Source: Diploptera punctata (lineage: Eukaryota; Arthropoda; Insecta; Blattodea; Blaberidae). From it: a DNA stretch of 64,000 bases. This document shows positions 32,831 through 44,654 of this stretch, piece by piece. Position 1 is the stretch's first letter; each line of letters begins with the position of its first letter. The notes under the pieces were generated by a model, which was not told the origin of the DNA, made no database searches, and saw nothing but the letters and a program-made list of their open reading frames with translations. The stretch covers positions 4,575,501 through 4,639,500 of the forward strand of contig JASPKZ010010272.1 of assembly GCA_030220185.1 (NCBI GenBank). Direction: 5' to 3'. The position numbers were made by a program, and so were the translations under genes.

Positions 32831-32883
32831 ACTCATAATACTCATAATTTAAAAAAAGAACTGCATATATTTAAATATTATTA

Positions 32884-34928
32884 CTGTATATCTCGGCAGA
32901 TAAGACGACCTTCAGATAAGACGAGGTATATATTTTTGTCAAAGTTTTATAGTTTTAGCATATATCTGTCCTATAAGACAACCCCCAAACTATCAATGGC
33001 CTATGAATTTAGTTTAGATCAGTGATCATTACTAGCTTACTGTATTGCATATACAAAATTACCACATTCGTAATTTTACAAATTAAATTTTATGTTATAT
33101 ATTGTTAATATTTTAACCCCTCATTATGATAAATAAATACAATTTATTTTCATTAATTAAATAAAAATAAAACTTAGTTTTATTTGATTTTCATATTTAT
33201 TAAGACATATTCAGTGACAGCTGTTTCGGTACACTATACCTTCTTCAGACATGTTAACAAATTATGAATTGTGTTATTATAGTACATGTCAACTGATCTA
33301 AGCAACAATACAACAATATGTATTCACGTAGACTATCATGGCCGGAGTTGCTATGATGATCTTGAAGAGGATTTTTCGGGCTGTAGGCCGTAGTTGTGAG
33401 GCTTGTAGTTCCCCAACGTCAATACAACAATAATTTATTTAAATTTTTTAATTTAACAAAGGCGATTCATAAATGAAGTTGAGAATTTAACAGTTTATTA
33501 CTATTTTTCAATTTATTTATTTCTACAGCCTCCAAAAGGTCCAACTTCTTACCCTTATCACAAACATGTAAAATTTCAAAATTTGGATCGAAACAATGAT
33601 TAAATTGGAATAGGTGGTTAGCATATTTTGAATATTCTAAATTTCTGTTATATGCTCTCATGTGTTCCTTTATCTGAGAGATAAAAGATCTACCTGTTTG
33701 TCCTATATAGACATTGTCACATGTACCACACTTCAATTTATATACACCTGATAATTTTTATTTTTTTTTTATTTTGGTTTTATTGTTTTTTAATGTATTT
33801 TACTTTCATTCAACCAGCAACACTGCTATACTTTCGATAAGTTGTACTAGCACGAGAGGTGAGACCTGTTGCATGGAAGACGTTAGAGGAGAAAGAAGAT
33901 TGTTATAAGGAAGAAAGACTTGCCGCGTGAGAAATTTCTTGTTACGATACTATCAACCCCAAAGATATAAGTTATCTGCATATTTAAATGTTATACAGTG
34001 CCCTTTGCAGCATGCATAGTAATAATAACACTATATTAATAATTAAAAGAAACAATGCAATATAAGCAGGAATGTCCATGTTTATAAACTACACAAAACA
34101 GACTGCAAAAGAATTGAATAATCGGATGTTTTCAGGACTGGTTTGATAGTAGCTGTACTCACGGGGATTCACTAAATCTCTAACAGTTCCTCCCCCCCAC
34201 ATGTCAACTGATCGGTTTGTCACTGCTCATCATTACGTCAGTCGCAATCAGTGGTTGCATTATTATCTCACGTAACTGAGAGCACTAGAAATCGCTTAGC
34301 ACAGAACAATACTAAAATTAATAATACCTCATAGTGAGAATTCTTAAAATATGTAATACTAAAATTGTTGTTATACTGGGTGGTTTAACTTCAATGCTAC
34401 AACCTTTAGACGTCTCTGAATAAACCATTCAAAGATCACATGCATGAACAATGGAATAACTGGATGATGAGTGGCAAAAAGTCATATACGAAAGGTGGAG
34501 CTATGCGGGCTGCATCACTTGATGTGTTGTGTGATTTCGTAATCAAATCATGGGAAAAAGTGAAAGTGGAAACAGTGATCAAATCCTTTAAAAAGTGTGG
34601 GATTTCTAATGCTATGAATGGCACTGAGGACGATTTGTTATGGGATACTGATGATGAAGTGGAAATTGACTCGCTAGATACAGAATGGGACCCATATGAC
34701 GAGCTTCTCAACAATGAAGGCAAGGATGTACTTAAGGAGTTATTTGCCAATGATGATGATGATGATGAATGTGAGGATTTTAAATACATTGATGAGTTAT
34801 TTTTTCATTTTATAATGGTTTTAATTTATATAAATTTCAATCTAATTTTTTTGTATCTGTCCTATAAGACAACCCTGGATTTTGTTTTTTTATGGTACAA
34901 CTATCGTCTTATCTGCCGAGATATACGG
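32884..34928 (+). mobile_element. Tigger/pogo-like transposon relic
   Basis: TIRs ctgtatatctcggcagataa and the complement ending ccgagatatacgg are flanked by TA (32882-32883, 34929-34930). A second subterminal pair, atctgtcctataagacaacc, recurs at both ends. The only coding remnant is the transposase C-terminus (34440-34790): YTKGGAMRAASLDVLCDFVI, VIKSFKKCGISNAMNGTEDD and an Asp-rich tail. The catalytic domain is deleted. A Penelope-like insert occupies about 33.2-33.8 kb. Confidence 0.85.
33190..33775 (-). mobile_element. Penelope-like element 3' end with GIY-YIG domain
   Basis: The minus frame 33467-33736 (89 codons) starts MKCGTCDNVYIGQTGRSFIS and contains KEHMRAYNRN, YANHLFQFNH and DLLEAVEINKLKN, the layout of a Penelope GIY-YIG endonuclease: VYIG motif, Arg and the late Glu (LEAVEI) present. 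The N-terminal GIY half is replaced by CDNVYIG as in this class. The 3' UTR holds ctgaagaaggtatagtgtac, cgaaa and the palindrome acagctgt followed by c (33213-33248). It is a different family from the copies at 16 and 50 kb. Confidence 0.85.
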
Positions 34929-34989
34929 TATGTAAGTAGCATGCTCTGGAGTTAACAATAAAGTTATTCTACTTCTTGCTTCCCAATAC

Positions 34990-35060
34990 TTGGATGTCAT
35001 ATTATATTAAACCTCATAGTTTAATAAAACTTTTACAATGGGAATTAACTCTATGAGGTA
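34990..35060. mobile_element. Short foldback end (CCTCATAG / CTATGAGG)
   Basis: Contains aaacctcatagtttaataaa and aactctatgaggtaattaat, about 50 bp apart in inverted order, with no arm between. Probably a truncated foldback end. Confidence 0.4.
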
Positions 35061-35109
35061 ATTAATAATTTATATAAATGAGAAAAAAATAACTTTAGCT
35101 CACAATAAC

Positions 35110-35200
35110 AACTTATGAATAAGCTCAGTAGTCAGAGCATAGCATGGAAAGCTGAAGGTTCGGGGTTCGATTCCCGGTTCAGGCAAACATTTTTCTCTTA
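35110..35200 (+). repeat. tRNA-like SINE head
   Basis: Contains aagctcagtagtcagagcat and a good T arm (ggttcggggttcgattcccg), followed by aaacatttttctctt as in SINE-B. The D arm is damaged. It lies about 220 bp beyond the exon 6 donor, in the intron. Confidence 0.6.
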
Positions 35201-35417
35201 ACCACTGATTACAATAATTTAATTGTGTTCATTAATTTACTTATTTCTATCATAGTAATAGCTTCAGCTTCTCAATATTAATTTAATAAGTATTCTGTTG
35301 TTTGCAATTTCAAACAGTCATTTGCCCTAATCAGTCCTTTATTAAAGAGATAATTAGAAATATCACTTGCTGAAATCAAATAAAAACAGCAATATGTGCC
35401 TGTATATTGAAACTTAC

Positions 35418-36040
35418 AGCGAGAGTGGATCTTTTGTAATGCTCTTTCTTCTTCCATATGTCTTGACACTGGATGCCCTTATTTCACCCCGAGATTGTAA
35501 GACATGTTTCTTTGTTTCATTCCATTCATTTTCACTAAAACTGCTTATGTCAGGTTTCATCTCACCTTCATTAGAATAGAGTGCAAATGTTTTACTATCC
35601 TCCACGGACTCGTTATAAAATGGCATTTGAGTAGTCTGACCTGAGTAACCTGATGTAAATTCAGAAAAATATTTTTCTGCATATTCTGTGTTTACTTCTT
35701 CCGATAATTCCTCTTTTATAATCACTGTTGGTTCTACTTTTATTTTATCTACTGATATAAGTTGAATGTCTGTATCATCCACATTATCACCGTCTTTTGG
35801 TTTCAAAGTAATTATATATGAGTCAGACTTATTTGTATTTGTAGAGGTTTTGGGTCTTGTCTTTTGAGATGATTGTACATATTCATAAGGTGACGACATG
35901 CTTGTTGCAGCTGTCTCTTTTGGCGAAGCTTCTGGAAAATGTGATCTTTGTATATGGGTATTGAGTTTATCTCGTGTTTCAACATATCCATTACAATGTG
36001 GACATGTGAAGGGACAAATGTATGTCTGGAGGTCGCCTCC
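35418..36040 (-). CDS. Zinc-finger/AT-hook gene, exon 6: C2H2 finger plus acidic linker
   Basis: This 623-nt exon starts at atttttcag|GGAGGC in phase 0. Its first residues GGDLQTYICPFTCPHC lead into a C2H2 finger with helix DKLNTHIQRSHF. Two Cys pairs are possible at the start (C-x3-C-x2-C). About 170 residues of low-complexity Ser/Thr/Glu-rich sequence follow, with VIIKEELSEE and IKVEP, which resemble SUMO-acceptor sites (the match to psi-K-x-E is visible; modification is inferred). The end is basic, YGRRKSITKDPL, before |gtaagt. The donor leaves two bases that join exon 7. Confidence 0.86.
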
Positions 36041-36107
36041 CTGAAAAATAATTACAAATTATTTTTCTTTTCTAAATAAAATAATTACATATGTAATTAC
36101 TAACATA

Positions 36108-37000
36108 AGAAGGTCACTCCAAAAGTAATGCACATTTATTTATAAATTACATTTTCATCCTACAGCTTTCCTGTTTTCAGTGTGTAGATACATGCTTTAG
36201 TAACAACATTTCATTTTTCCACATAATCCCCATCCTTTTCAAGTGTCTTATGCACCTTGGAACTACGGCATGTATACCCGCATGGTAAAATTCTCGACCA
36301 GCATGCTTGAGGCACAGATTGGCAGCTTTCACGAGGGAGTCATCTTCAAACTTGTTCCACGAAGGAATTCCTTCAGTTTACCAGGCCAGAACTGTAAGGT
36401 GGGTGTTTCAATGCTGTTTATCAAAGTTTTCTGATCTCTTTCATGGTTTGGTGACTGACATATGGCTGTGCATTGTTGTGCAACAGCAAAACATCCTGCT
36501 TTTCCTGAGTGTGGTCTAAGTTTCTTCTCCTATTCCAAAGTAGAGTGGCAATTCTTTCACTGTGATGCATTTGTCAGCCAAAACCATGTTGTTAACTCTC
36601 TGCACATTGTCAGGAGTTCGTACAGTGTGGGGTCCGCTGCTGTGAGGATTATCCCGAATATTGGCGTGCCCTCTTACATCATGTAATCTGCTTGCCCACC
36701 GACTACCTGCATTGCAATCGACAGCAGCATCTCCATACACCTTTTTCAACCTCTTGTGGATGTTTCCCACTGTCTCATTCTCACAACGGAGGAATTCTAA
36801 AACACATTGTTTCTGACGAATGTCAAGTGCAGCAGCAATTTTGAAAACATGCTATGACAGTGCCACTCACAGAAGCGGGTTGAAATACATTTGAACACAA
36901 GCAGGAAGGATGTATCTATGAACTCCATACATTGCAAAGATATAGAATGAAAAATAACTTAAGAAAAAAATAGTGTGCATTACTTTTGGAGTGACCCTCA
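36108..37000 (-). mobile_element. Mariner element with internal deletion
   Basis: TIRs (aaggtcactccaaaagtaat left, attacttttggagtgaccct right) are flanked by TA. The minus strand encodes a transposase N-terminus, IHKRLKKVYGDAAVDCNAGS, then GHANIRDNPHSSGPHTVRTP and DNVQRVNNMVLADKCITVKE. The catalytic region is reduced and frameshifted. At 893 bp it is about two thirds of normal mariner length. Confidence 0.85.
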
Positions 37001-37234
37001 TACCTTTCTTAAACAAAACATTACAAACTAATATAGAATAGTAATAATGTTTTATTTATTCTGGCAGAGTTAAGGCCATACAGCTTCCTCTTCCACTCAA
37101 CCAACACTTACATACAACTACATATTTGGTACATAAATTATATATACATTACACCAGTTATAATAAATTAAAAAGACATTAAAAATTGCAGTGCAAATTT
37201 CATGTTCGTATAACATTTGATATGCTAAACATAA

Positions 37235-37985
37235 TCATCATCATCTTATCATGTCTTTTCAGAAGGTCGATTCCAAATATGCCTCCAACCATCTATATCT
37301 TCCCATACTTTCCTTCTTTTTAGTTCTATCCAGTCATATCCTCTTTCTTGTAAACTTCTTTTACCAGGTTAATCCATCATCTTTGTTGTCGTTTCCCTTG
37401 TATCTTGAGATTTTGCAGTCTTCATGAGTGTCTTTCCTTTTCCATTCTTTTTAAATATCCAAACCATTTTAGTCTATTTTTTCTATGTCTGTTGTTAATT
37501 TTTCTACAATTACATTCTCCCTGATTTTGTCGTTCCTTATTCTATCTCTCCTTATTTTATGTACCATTCCATGTAAGAATTTCATTTCTGTACCTTGGAT
37601 TTCTGTTCAATTCCTTCTTTGTATATGTCCAAGTCTTAGCTGCATATGTTAGAACTGGTTTGAAATGAGATTGATATATTTTACTCTTGATGGGTACATC
37701 TTTATTCCAGATTAATTATTTTGTTAAATTACAGATTTTTAAACTTTTCTCTATTCTTTTACTGATTTCAGTCTATATTTTCCCATTTGCATTTATCATA
37801 GTTCCTAAATATGTAAATTTTTCCATTTTTTGTAGATTTATGCCAGATAATTTAATGTTCCGATCATCGTTCTGGTTTCTACACATTTTCATGACTGCTA
37901 TTTTCTCAATATTTATCTTTAAATTCTAACTTTCTTCTGCAACTGTTTTCGAATATTCAAGTCTGTGTTCTATACTATTTTTTTT
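37235..37985 (-). mobile_element. LINE-5 family, decayed RT C-terminus
   Basis: Read on the minus strand through stops: MKMCRNQNDDRNIKLSGINL, QKMEKFTYLGTMINANGKI, SKIYQSHFKPVLTYAAKTWT. This is the segment after the RT active site in several non-LTR families. The 3' end is an atgatgatg tail at the left (about 37235-37250). No long frame remains. Confidence 0.7.
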
Positions 37986-38404
37986 AATCTCCCCAAAAAG
38001 TGAAGTGTAAACTTCTCCCAAATTTGATCATGCTATATTTCATAGGAACTTTCTTGACAAGTCATCCGTCTTATTCCAAAACTTTAGCAACATTCCTGCT
38101 GTGAAATCAATAGATGATTAACTTCTGTAACAGTACAAACTTTGAGAAAATGCTGAAAACATCAGTAAAAGACATTATGGATCACTGTAAACACATACTT
38201 TTTACCAATTCATAAATTTATTTTAGTGTACATCTATGGAAATGTCCAATTTTTAAAAATATTGTTGATCTAAGAAAATAGCCAGATTGGACCTGATAGA
38301 TTTTCATTGTATCCTATATTTAAGTATCTTGTACACAAAGATCTGTATGACCAATTGAATTGAACCTGAATAGACTTATTTAGATTTTCATCAAAATTAA
38401 ATGG

Positions 38405-39175
38405 AAAGTAACACTATGAGGTATTTTTCAATTCATAATGAGTTAGAGAAAATAATGTTTTTATATCTCACCTCATAAAATTCCATGTTTCACAATACTG
38501 GTTTCAAAGGTCATTTCACCTTCATCTTCAGGCAAAATTTCAACAGTTGGAGTTTGACTGAAGATGAAGGTGAAATGACTTTTGAAACCGGTATCGTGAA
38601 AACACGGAATTTTATGAGGTGAGATATCTTCTTCTTCATCCAACCAAGTCGTAGGTTTATAAGCCTGTTACAATCTCACTGATGAATTTTGTATCCAGCG
38701 TTTCTTTGAACGGCCCAGATATCTCTTCCCTGTTGCACAATAACGAAGCTTAATTTTGGTAACTCTATCTGAACTCATTTGTCGCAAATGATTCATCCAG
38801 TAGTTCTGGTATCTATGTAGTATTCAATGACCGGTTCTAAACGTAGTTCCTTCAAGATATCATCAATGTGTTTGTGATCCCATTTGGTATATCCTGCTGT
38901 ATATCTCATGAATCTCATTTCACTAGAAATTATCCTGCTCTCTTCTCCTTTCCTCAAAGTCCATGCCTCACTGCCGTAGCAAAGTGCAGGTCTTGCTAAG
39001 GTTTTGTATAACCATACTCTGGTATCTCTCTGGACTAGTGAAGGTTTCATTACTGAATTTATTATTCCCATGGTTTTATTAAAATTAATAATTTTATTAG
39101 CAATGTCTATAAAAACATTTTCTCAAACTCATTTTAAATGATTGAGACTTTATTCATAGTTAAATATGAGAAATA
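38405..39175. mobile_element. Foldback Penelope-type 3' end containing a LINE-2 insertion
   Basis: Left outer signature aacactatgaggtatttttc, then inverted arms 38465-38535 and 38550-38625 around a loop that still encodes the QNFNSWSLT-like tail. Hammerhead-like motifs lie at 38493-38530 (-) and 38558-38595 (+); the right copy has the palindrome accggt. The right outer arm (acattttctcaaactcattt, about 39112) is displaced by the LINE-2 insertion. Confidence 0.75.
38628..39100 (-). mobile_element. LINE-2 family, 5'-truncated
   Basis: The minus frame gives MGIINSVMKPSLVQRDTRVW, ARPALCYGSEAWTLRKGEES and SEMRFMRYTAGYTKWDHKHI, closely related to the copy at 4775-5775 (INQVMKPSLVQ, MRFMRRTAGYTRWDQ). 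The tail (gaagaagat) is on the left. It sits inside a Penelope foldback. Confidence 0.8.
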
Positions 39176-39345
39176 ACATTATGAGGTTCTTAATTCAATG
39201 AATGAATGAATCTATCAATCAATCAATTGATCATTTATCTTACTTAATAGTTTATTTATTCCATTTAAGAAAACATAAACTATGAGGTAAGATAAGAAAT
39301 GACCCATTCATTCATATTTAGACTTATTTAGACTGAGTCGTAAAA
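39160..39345. mobile_element. Foldback Penelope-type end
   Basis: The left part reads atgagaaataacattatgag (complement of the cctcataatgttatttctc signature), then atcttacttaatagtttattt and the inverse ending aactatgaggtaagat. The outer segment ttcatagttaaatatg is shared with the copy at 48.55 kb. Confidence 0.6.
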
Positions 39346-39964
39346 GTGTAACTATTCATTAATTACTTAGAATGATTTACTTCAGTAATGCAATGAATAT
39401 CAACACACATCCTATGAAAACACAAATGCATGCACACTGTGCATTATTTCCTAAATAATCCTCATAATTAAAAATAGTGAGAATGTAAATTTTAAAGATT
39501 CCTTAATTTTTTATTGAAATATATCATAAACATACTGTATACCACACTCCATAATTTGGATAGTACAAAAAATGTTAATTGAAGGTACATTAAATACTAA
39601 TAAAATTGAAAGGTTTAGGAAGGGGAAAAAAGTTAAGGCAGTTTCTTGATATTCAAAATATTCTTTGCTCACTCATATACTAATAATGTCCTAATTATTA
39701 TTCTGTTTTTGCGGAAGTAAGTTGAATTTACCAGGGAGGCCTTGGTATCCATTAACAATGGCATGTAATTGCTCAACTTACATCCCGGGAAGGAAAATAA
39801 TTTATTTAATTAATAATGTAAAAATGTTACCTACTTAAAATTTTATTGAGTAATACAATAGAATAATTTTATTGTATCACACTTCATAATTCAAATTTAT
39901 AGTGATTGAACAGTCGTTACAATTATTAACATTAACCATAACATATATTTAATTTTAGGAAGTT

Positions 39965-40225
39965 ACATTTTGAGGTTATTTTAATTATATTATTTTTGGT
40001 CTGGACATCTTACCTCAATATTAATGTTGATTTGTAAGATGTCCACAAGAACAAATCAACATTAATATTGAGGTAAGATGTCCACAAGAACAAATCAACA
40101 TTAATATTGAGGTAAGATGTCCAAAAGAACAAATCAACATTAATATTGAGATAAGATGTCCACAAGAACAAATCAACATTAATATTGAGGTAAGATGTCC
40201 AGACCAAAAATAATATAACCATAAC
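39965..40225. mobile_element. Foldback Penelope-type end amplified into a 39-bp tandem array
   Basis: The left inverted arm (about 40002-40034, complement of caacattaatattgaggtaa) is followed by four direct copies of the right arm end. Outer signature acattttgaggtta lies on the left. The arm belongs to the same family as 18.39-18.72 kb. Confidence 0.7.
40035..40190 (+). repeat. 39-bp tandem repeat, four copies
   Basis: Unit starts taagatgtccacaagaacaa; copies begin at 40035, 40074, 40113 and 40152, and a fifth start is cut at 40191. Units differ at one or two bases. Each unit ends attgaggt, the terminal sequence of the foldback family. Confidence 0.92.
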
Positions 40226-40594
40226 ATATGTTTGATATTCATTAGTATTTTTATTTATTTCAATATAAGAATCAAATGAATCATGAATTCTTCTTACCTC
40301 ATACACTATTAATTTGATTCTTATTAAGAGAATCTTATAATATAAAAATTCCCAAATTTATTATATTAATTTCAATATGTTTAATTTACACCAGTCCTTA
40401 AATATTCTGTATACTTTTTCATATCTATTTTTCAACTTTGCTGGTAATATAAAATGAACCGTATAATTTACCGCTTCCTCTACATCACAATTAATCACAT
40501 CTGTAATTAATATGTAGTCTGAAACTGTTATTTAAAATATTTGCCACTAATTCAGACAACAATAAACAATTGCAGTTCTTTTTATCAGCATTCC

Positions 40595-40919
40595 CTTCCA
40601 TCCAAAGTAATTCTGCCCTAGGGCAAGTCTTTCACTGCAATCATAGCATTTTCATGCTATGCTTTGTAGCTTTACTAGGGAATTATAGGTGTGGTAGCTT
40701 CCTGTTGCTTTCCACACTGGTGAAGGATGATGATAAGAATGATAATGATGGCCGGATGATTTTCGGGGACCGTTGGGCCCTAAGCTTCCTGACATCTATC
40801 TTACAGGTGAGGAAAACCCCGAAAAAACCTCACCCAGGAAACTTGTTCCGACCGGGGATTGAACCTGGGCCCGCTGCATGACAAGGCAGCATGCTACCTC
40901 GAGACCACAGCGGTGGACT
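40595..40919 (-). mobile_element. SINE-A1, full length
   Basis: Reverse-oriented A1 copy with the (ccat)n tail at left and the tRNA-like head (gctacctcgagaccacagcg) at right. Target duplication agcattcc at 40587-40594 and 40920-40927. Confidence 0.88.
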
Positions 40920-41326
40920 AGCATTCCTTTGCTATCAAACAATTGAGCTCTTCAAACCAGATATAAATTCACATGATATATAAAAAATTAAACATGATTA
41001 TTAGTATAGGAGTGAACAAAATTATATATGCAATTAGGGAAGTAAGTACATTACTAGTCTCAAACTTATTTGCTAGCCCGAGCTTTAGCAAAGGCTCAAA
41101 CATGTCCTCAACTGGTAATGTACTACTTACTTCTCTTGTTGCATACATAACTATTCTCTGCACATTGATTCTTTGATCCTCTACATTCAGTAATTCAGCA
41201 GATTTTGTGCCTATCCATTTTACTAAACACTGAAGCATCATAGGAGCTAACAAATTATATCAGAAATAGGATTTAAAAAATTACAGCCTAAATCTCATCA
41301 GTAATGAAGATACAATTCGTACTCAC

Positions 41327-41507
41327 CCCATTACAAATGCCATAATGTTGCTTCATCTCATCCACTGTTAAGGCCAAGTAGTTGCAATTTTTGAATAAAC
41401 ACTTCACATAGCCTTTTGATTCAATAGCAATGCTCCATGACATTCTATGTACTTTACAGAAACTGCGTCGTTTTGGCAACAGCCTCAAATTTGATTTCAT
41501 CACATCA
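41327..41507 (-). CDS. Zinc-finger/AT-hook gene, exon 5: second C2HC finger
   Basis: This 181-nt exon is bounded by gttatattacag| and |gtgagta. With two carried bases it reads NDVMKSNLRLLPKRRSFC, then SWSIAIESKGYVKC and the finger ending MKQHYGICNG. Ligands are C-x4-C-x12-H-x4-C, the same spacing as exon 3, and the exon ends at the same place after the finger (CNG against CDG). A basic patch LPKRRSFCK precedes it and could serve as a nuclear signal. The intron that follows is about 5.3 kb and carries several Penelope and LINE fragments. Confidence 0.87.
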
Positions 41508-41819
41508 CTGTAATATAACTAAGATTTCAAATACTAATTTCATGAACAGTAATATCCAAGACACACATTAAACTATCACATATACCTTCTAGGTTTTGGA
41601 AATTAATTGAACAATAATCATGATGGCAGACAGCTGTGCTCACATCAAAAGATAGAAAATATATCCAAGTTTGCACTTATAATAGCCTCTTATGTACATA
41701 AATAGAAATGTCACATTAATAATGAAAATATAAGATTTATTGATGAACAGAGAGTTTTCTGTATCTTATTTCTCTAACTGTGAGTAAGGAAAGGAAGATC
41801 AACATAGAGATAATATTTT

Positions 41820-42600
41820 CATATTGCTGCAGATATTGGTGAAGAAGAGAGTACAACTTGCAGACACATATTGGTTCATAGATTTTAAAAAGGCTTTTGA
41901 TAGTGTACACTGAGAAAAACTGTGATCATAATGAAAGAATGAGGCTATCCTAGAATTTGGTAAAGGTATTGAAAAGTTTATATGAGGAAACAAAAATAGT
42001 TTTAAATTTTAAGACAGAGAAATCAGAAGAAATTTTAACTAATAAAGGAGTCAGACAAGGGTGCCCAATGTCACCAACACTTTTTAATATATTTACATTA
42101 ATTATATAATTCAAAATTGGAGACAAAAAAATTGATGCAGGTATAAAAGTAGCCCAAAGAAAAATTTTAAATGTATTATTGTATGCTGATGACGCAGTAA
42201 TAATACAAGAAAAGAAGATGACCTGCAACATTCCGTACACCACCTTAATCAAATATGCAAACATTATAATACTGAAATATCAAAAGGGAAGACAAAAATA
42301 ATGGCAAACTGAGGGAAATGCCAATAAAGTGCAAACTGAGGGAAATGCCAATAAAGTCAAAAATAGTAATTGATGATAAAGTATTTGAACATATAATATA
42401 AAATTTATAATAAGGAAATTTTCTACAGGATCGTAACAGGCCTTGGCCTAATACTCGGAAGGAAGAAGGAGTATTTGAACAAGTCTCCTCCTTCAATTAT
42501 TTAGGATGTGAAATTAATAACGAGAAGGATAAAGACAGATAAAAATCAATGAGATTTCAAACAATTTGTGGAACAATACACAATACCTTTAAGATATGTA
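41820..42600 (+). mobile_element. LINE fragment with RT core, containing a tiny LINE-2 insert
   Basis: Through stops the plus strand reads VQLADTYWFIDFKKAFDSVH, then GVRQGCPMSPTLFNIF and LLYADDAVIIQEKK (the catalytic YADD box intact). It is followed after the insert by SFNYLGCEINNEKDKD. It is one of two places in the window where an RT catalytic box survives, the other being 4775-5775. The frame is broken in several places. Confidence 0.8.
42392..42469 (+). mobile_element. LINE-2 family, 78-bp insertion
   Basis: Contains the LINE-2 terminus (ctacaggatcgtaacaggcc, ttggcctaatact, gaaggaagaagg). The 12-bp target duplication agtatttgaaca is at 42380-42391 and 42470-42481. Confidence 0.8.
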
Positions 42601-42739
42601 TGGTTAAAATGTAATTTTTTTTATTTTGTGGCTCCTTTTTTGAGAAATCGACGGTTAGATAAAACAATGGATAACATTGAAGCACTGTTCAAGGTCACAA
42701 TATTTTAAATATACTTATATATAAAGTGTGTTTCATGAG

Positions 42740-43100
42740 ACCAAACAGTGGATTTCACCTTATTTGAGTTAATTAAATACAATTGTATCATCCGACCTCA
42801 TATTCTTCTTCTTCTTCTTAGACGAGTTTCAAAACCTTCTTTGGTTCCATTCTTAGTGTTTTCATGATCATTGTTGTCTTGCATTTTCCCTGGGAATTTG
42901 ATTTGATTTCGGTATTCTTCAGTCTACAAATAGAGGGAGCAGGAAGCAGTAATTCAAGACAACATAACAACAGTTGTGAAATTACTGAGGACAGAACCAA
43001 ATAATGTCCAGAAATTGGTCTAAAAAAGAAGAATATGAGATGAGGTGATAAAATTTTACTTAAATAAATAATACCTCATAGTGTTAATTCCTAGAAAAGT
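42740..43100. mobile_element. Foldback Penelope-type 3' end
   Basis: Left arm cgacctcatattcttcttct with gacgagtttcaaaaccttct, right arm agaagaatatgagatgaggt; the loop retains a tail-domain-like GSSNSRQHNNSCEI decay. Ends with atacctcatagtgttaattc. The hammerhead-like motif is damaged (ctgaggacagaaccaaataa). Confidence 0.65.
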
Positions 43101-44275
43101 TAAATGGAATGACACGTTTACATTCTGACATCTCTTATCCCCCTACCATTAACAAGACTCGTAGTAAATAAAAATTTGAACTTGAAAGAATACATACTAT
43201 CTGTAAAGTTGTTGAGGAGGGTAATGGCTGAAGTAGGCTAAATGAAATACAGTTTCCAACATTTGGACAAAAAAAAGTGTTTGATCCATTTAAAAAAAAC
43301 AACATTTGACATCATAACTTAAAGTAAAATAAACAAGAACATATACCATGGATCTCTGCATAGAGACATTTCATCATGTCTGCAGAATCCAGTTTATGTT
43401 AATGTTCATAGTTTTCAGATACTAAGATAAAACATGATTCGTGAACCATTCTATATTGGAACGTCAAATCCCAGTTCAAGGATCCTTTGAATGGCAAGAA
43501 AGCGGAGGACCGTATAATTGTAATTAAAATCCATAAGTTTAGGATGAATAAATATATGTATTTTATAAAAACAGATAAAACTGTACTTCACTACATAATT
43601 ATAATTTAATTATTTTCCCGTAAGCTTTTTAATCAGATCACTTGAAAACTATTACACTGAAAATATCAAATTTATATTTTATCATGACGGAAGTCACGGA
43701 GATGGGTACGATGTTACTCTTTTAATGTTTTCCCACGTCTGACGACACAAAGGAATTACTGCAAATATAAACCCTGATGCAATAATTCTAGAAAATTCTT
43801 AGCTAAATTTGTATAAGTAAAGTTGGTAGCTCTGAGACTTTCAGACTACCTCCAATCCAAAATACATAAGCATCCAATAGGAACATTAGCATGATTAATA
43901 AGAGCCTCCCATATGAGAGAGACAGAAAATAAGTACCAAACTTGAATTAAATGCTGAAGTCAGTAAAGATTACGTAATGTTGGGGAATAACCCTTTTCAC
44001 AAGTACTAGAAGCAGGTGTTCATGCAACTTCATTTTGAGATCGTTCTATGGAATGTTAATAACATCTTGGGTGACTACTTGACACCTTGAATTGCGTGCA
44101 AAAATGAACTATATGAATACTTATATGGAAATAAAGTTCAAGTATTATATCAAATTATTATTATTAGGATGAGGTGGCGATAAGAATTCTTCCATATATA
44201 TTATTCAATATGTCAATGTCAAGTAGCTTTGTTATACTTGTAATTATTTTTTTAGCAATGTGACATAGGCTCAAT
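43100..44275. other. No feature recognised (intron)
   Basis: AT-rich sequence without a repeat signature or coding stretch that I can identify. Confidence 0.5.
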
Positions 44276-44279
44276 CAAT

Positions 44280-44565
44280 ATTTTTATTATTAATTTAACA
44301 CTTTTCACTGAAGGATAAATTATATTTGAAGAGAAAAATTTTTGCCCAGACCGAGACTCAAACCCGGGACCTTTAGCTTTCTAGGCCAATGCTCTACCAA
44401 CTGTAATTCTGGGAATTACAACGTATATAAGAGAAAATTTTACGTCTAGATTGGAACTCGCCCCAGTAGCTCAGTTGGTAGAGCATTGGCCCAGAAAGCC
44501 AAAGGTCCTGGGTTCGAGTCTCGATCTAGGCAAAAAATTTTCTCTTCAAATATAATAGGCTCAGT
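44280..44565. mobile_element. SINE-B pair, head to head
   Basis: A minus-oriented tRNA-like head (44340-44405) is followed at once by a plus-oriented unit with head at 44457-44530 (ccccagtagctcagttggta, B box gggttcgagtctc). The normal 200-bp spacer between units is missing, so the junction arose by an inversion-type event. Confidence 0.75.
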
Positions 44566-44654
44566 CAGCTAAACTTTTTGAAGTTTGGTATCCGAGCAGT
44601 CCAAAAAAGTCTGATGAAATGAAGAGTTACACAATTAATAACTTAGGGAAAAAA

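Noticed and set aside
34436..34789. 117-codon minus-strand open frame rich in Ser
   Set aside because: Antisense shadow of the Tigger transposase C-terminus (Asp codons read as Ser).
40035..40190. CRISPR-like regular repeat
   Set aside because: The units are contiguous with no spacers and the sequence is eukaryotic; it is a tandem repeat of a transposon end.
40010..40306. Protein with repeated TSYLNINVDLF segments
   Set aside because: Produced by the 39-bp tandem repeat (a multiple of three); not a gene.
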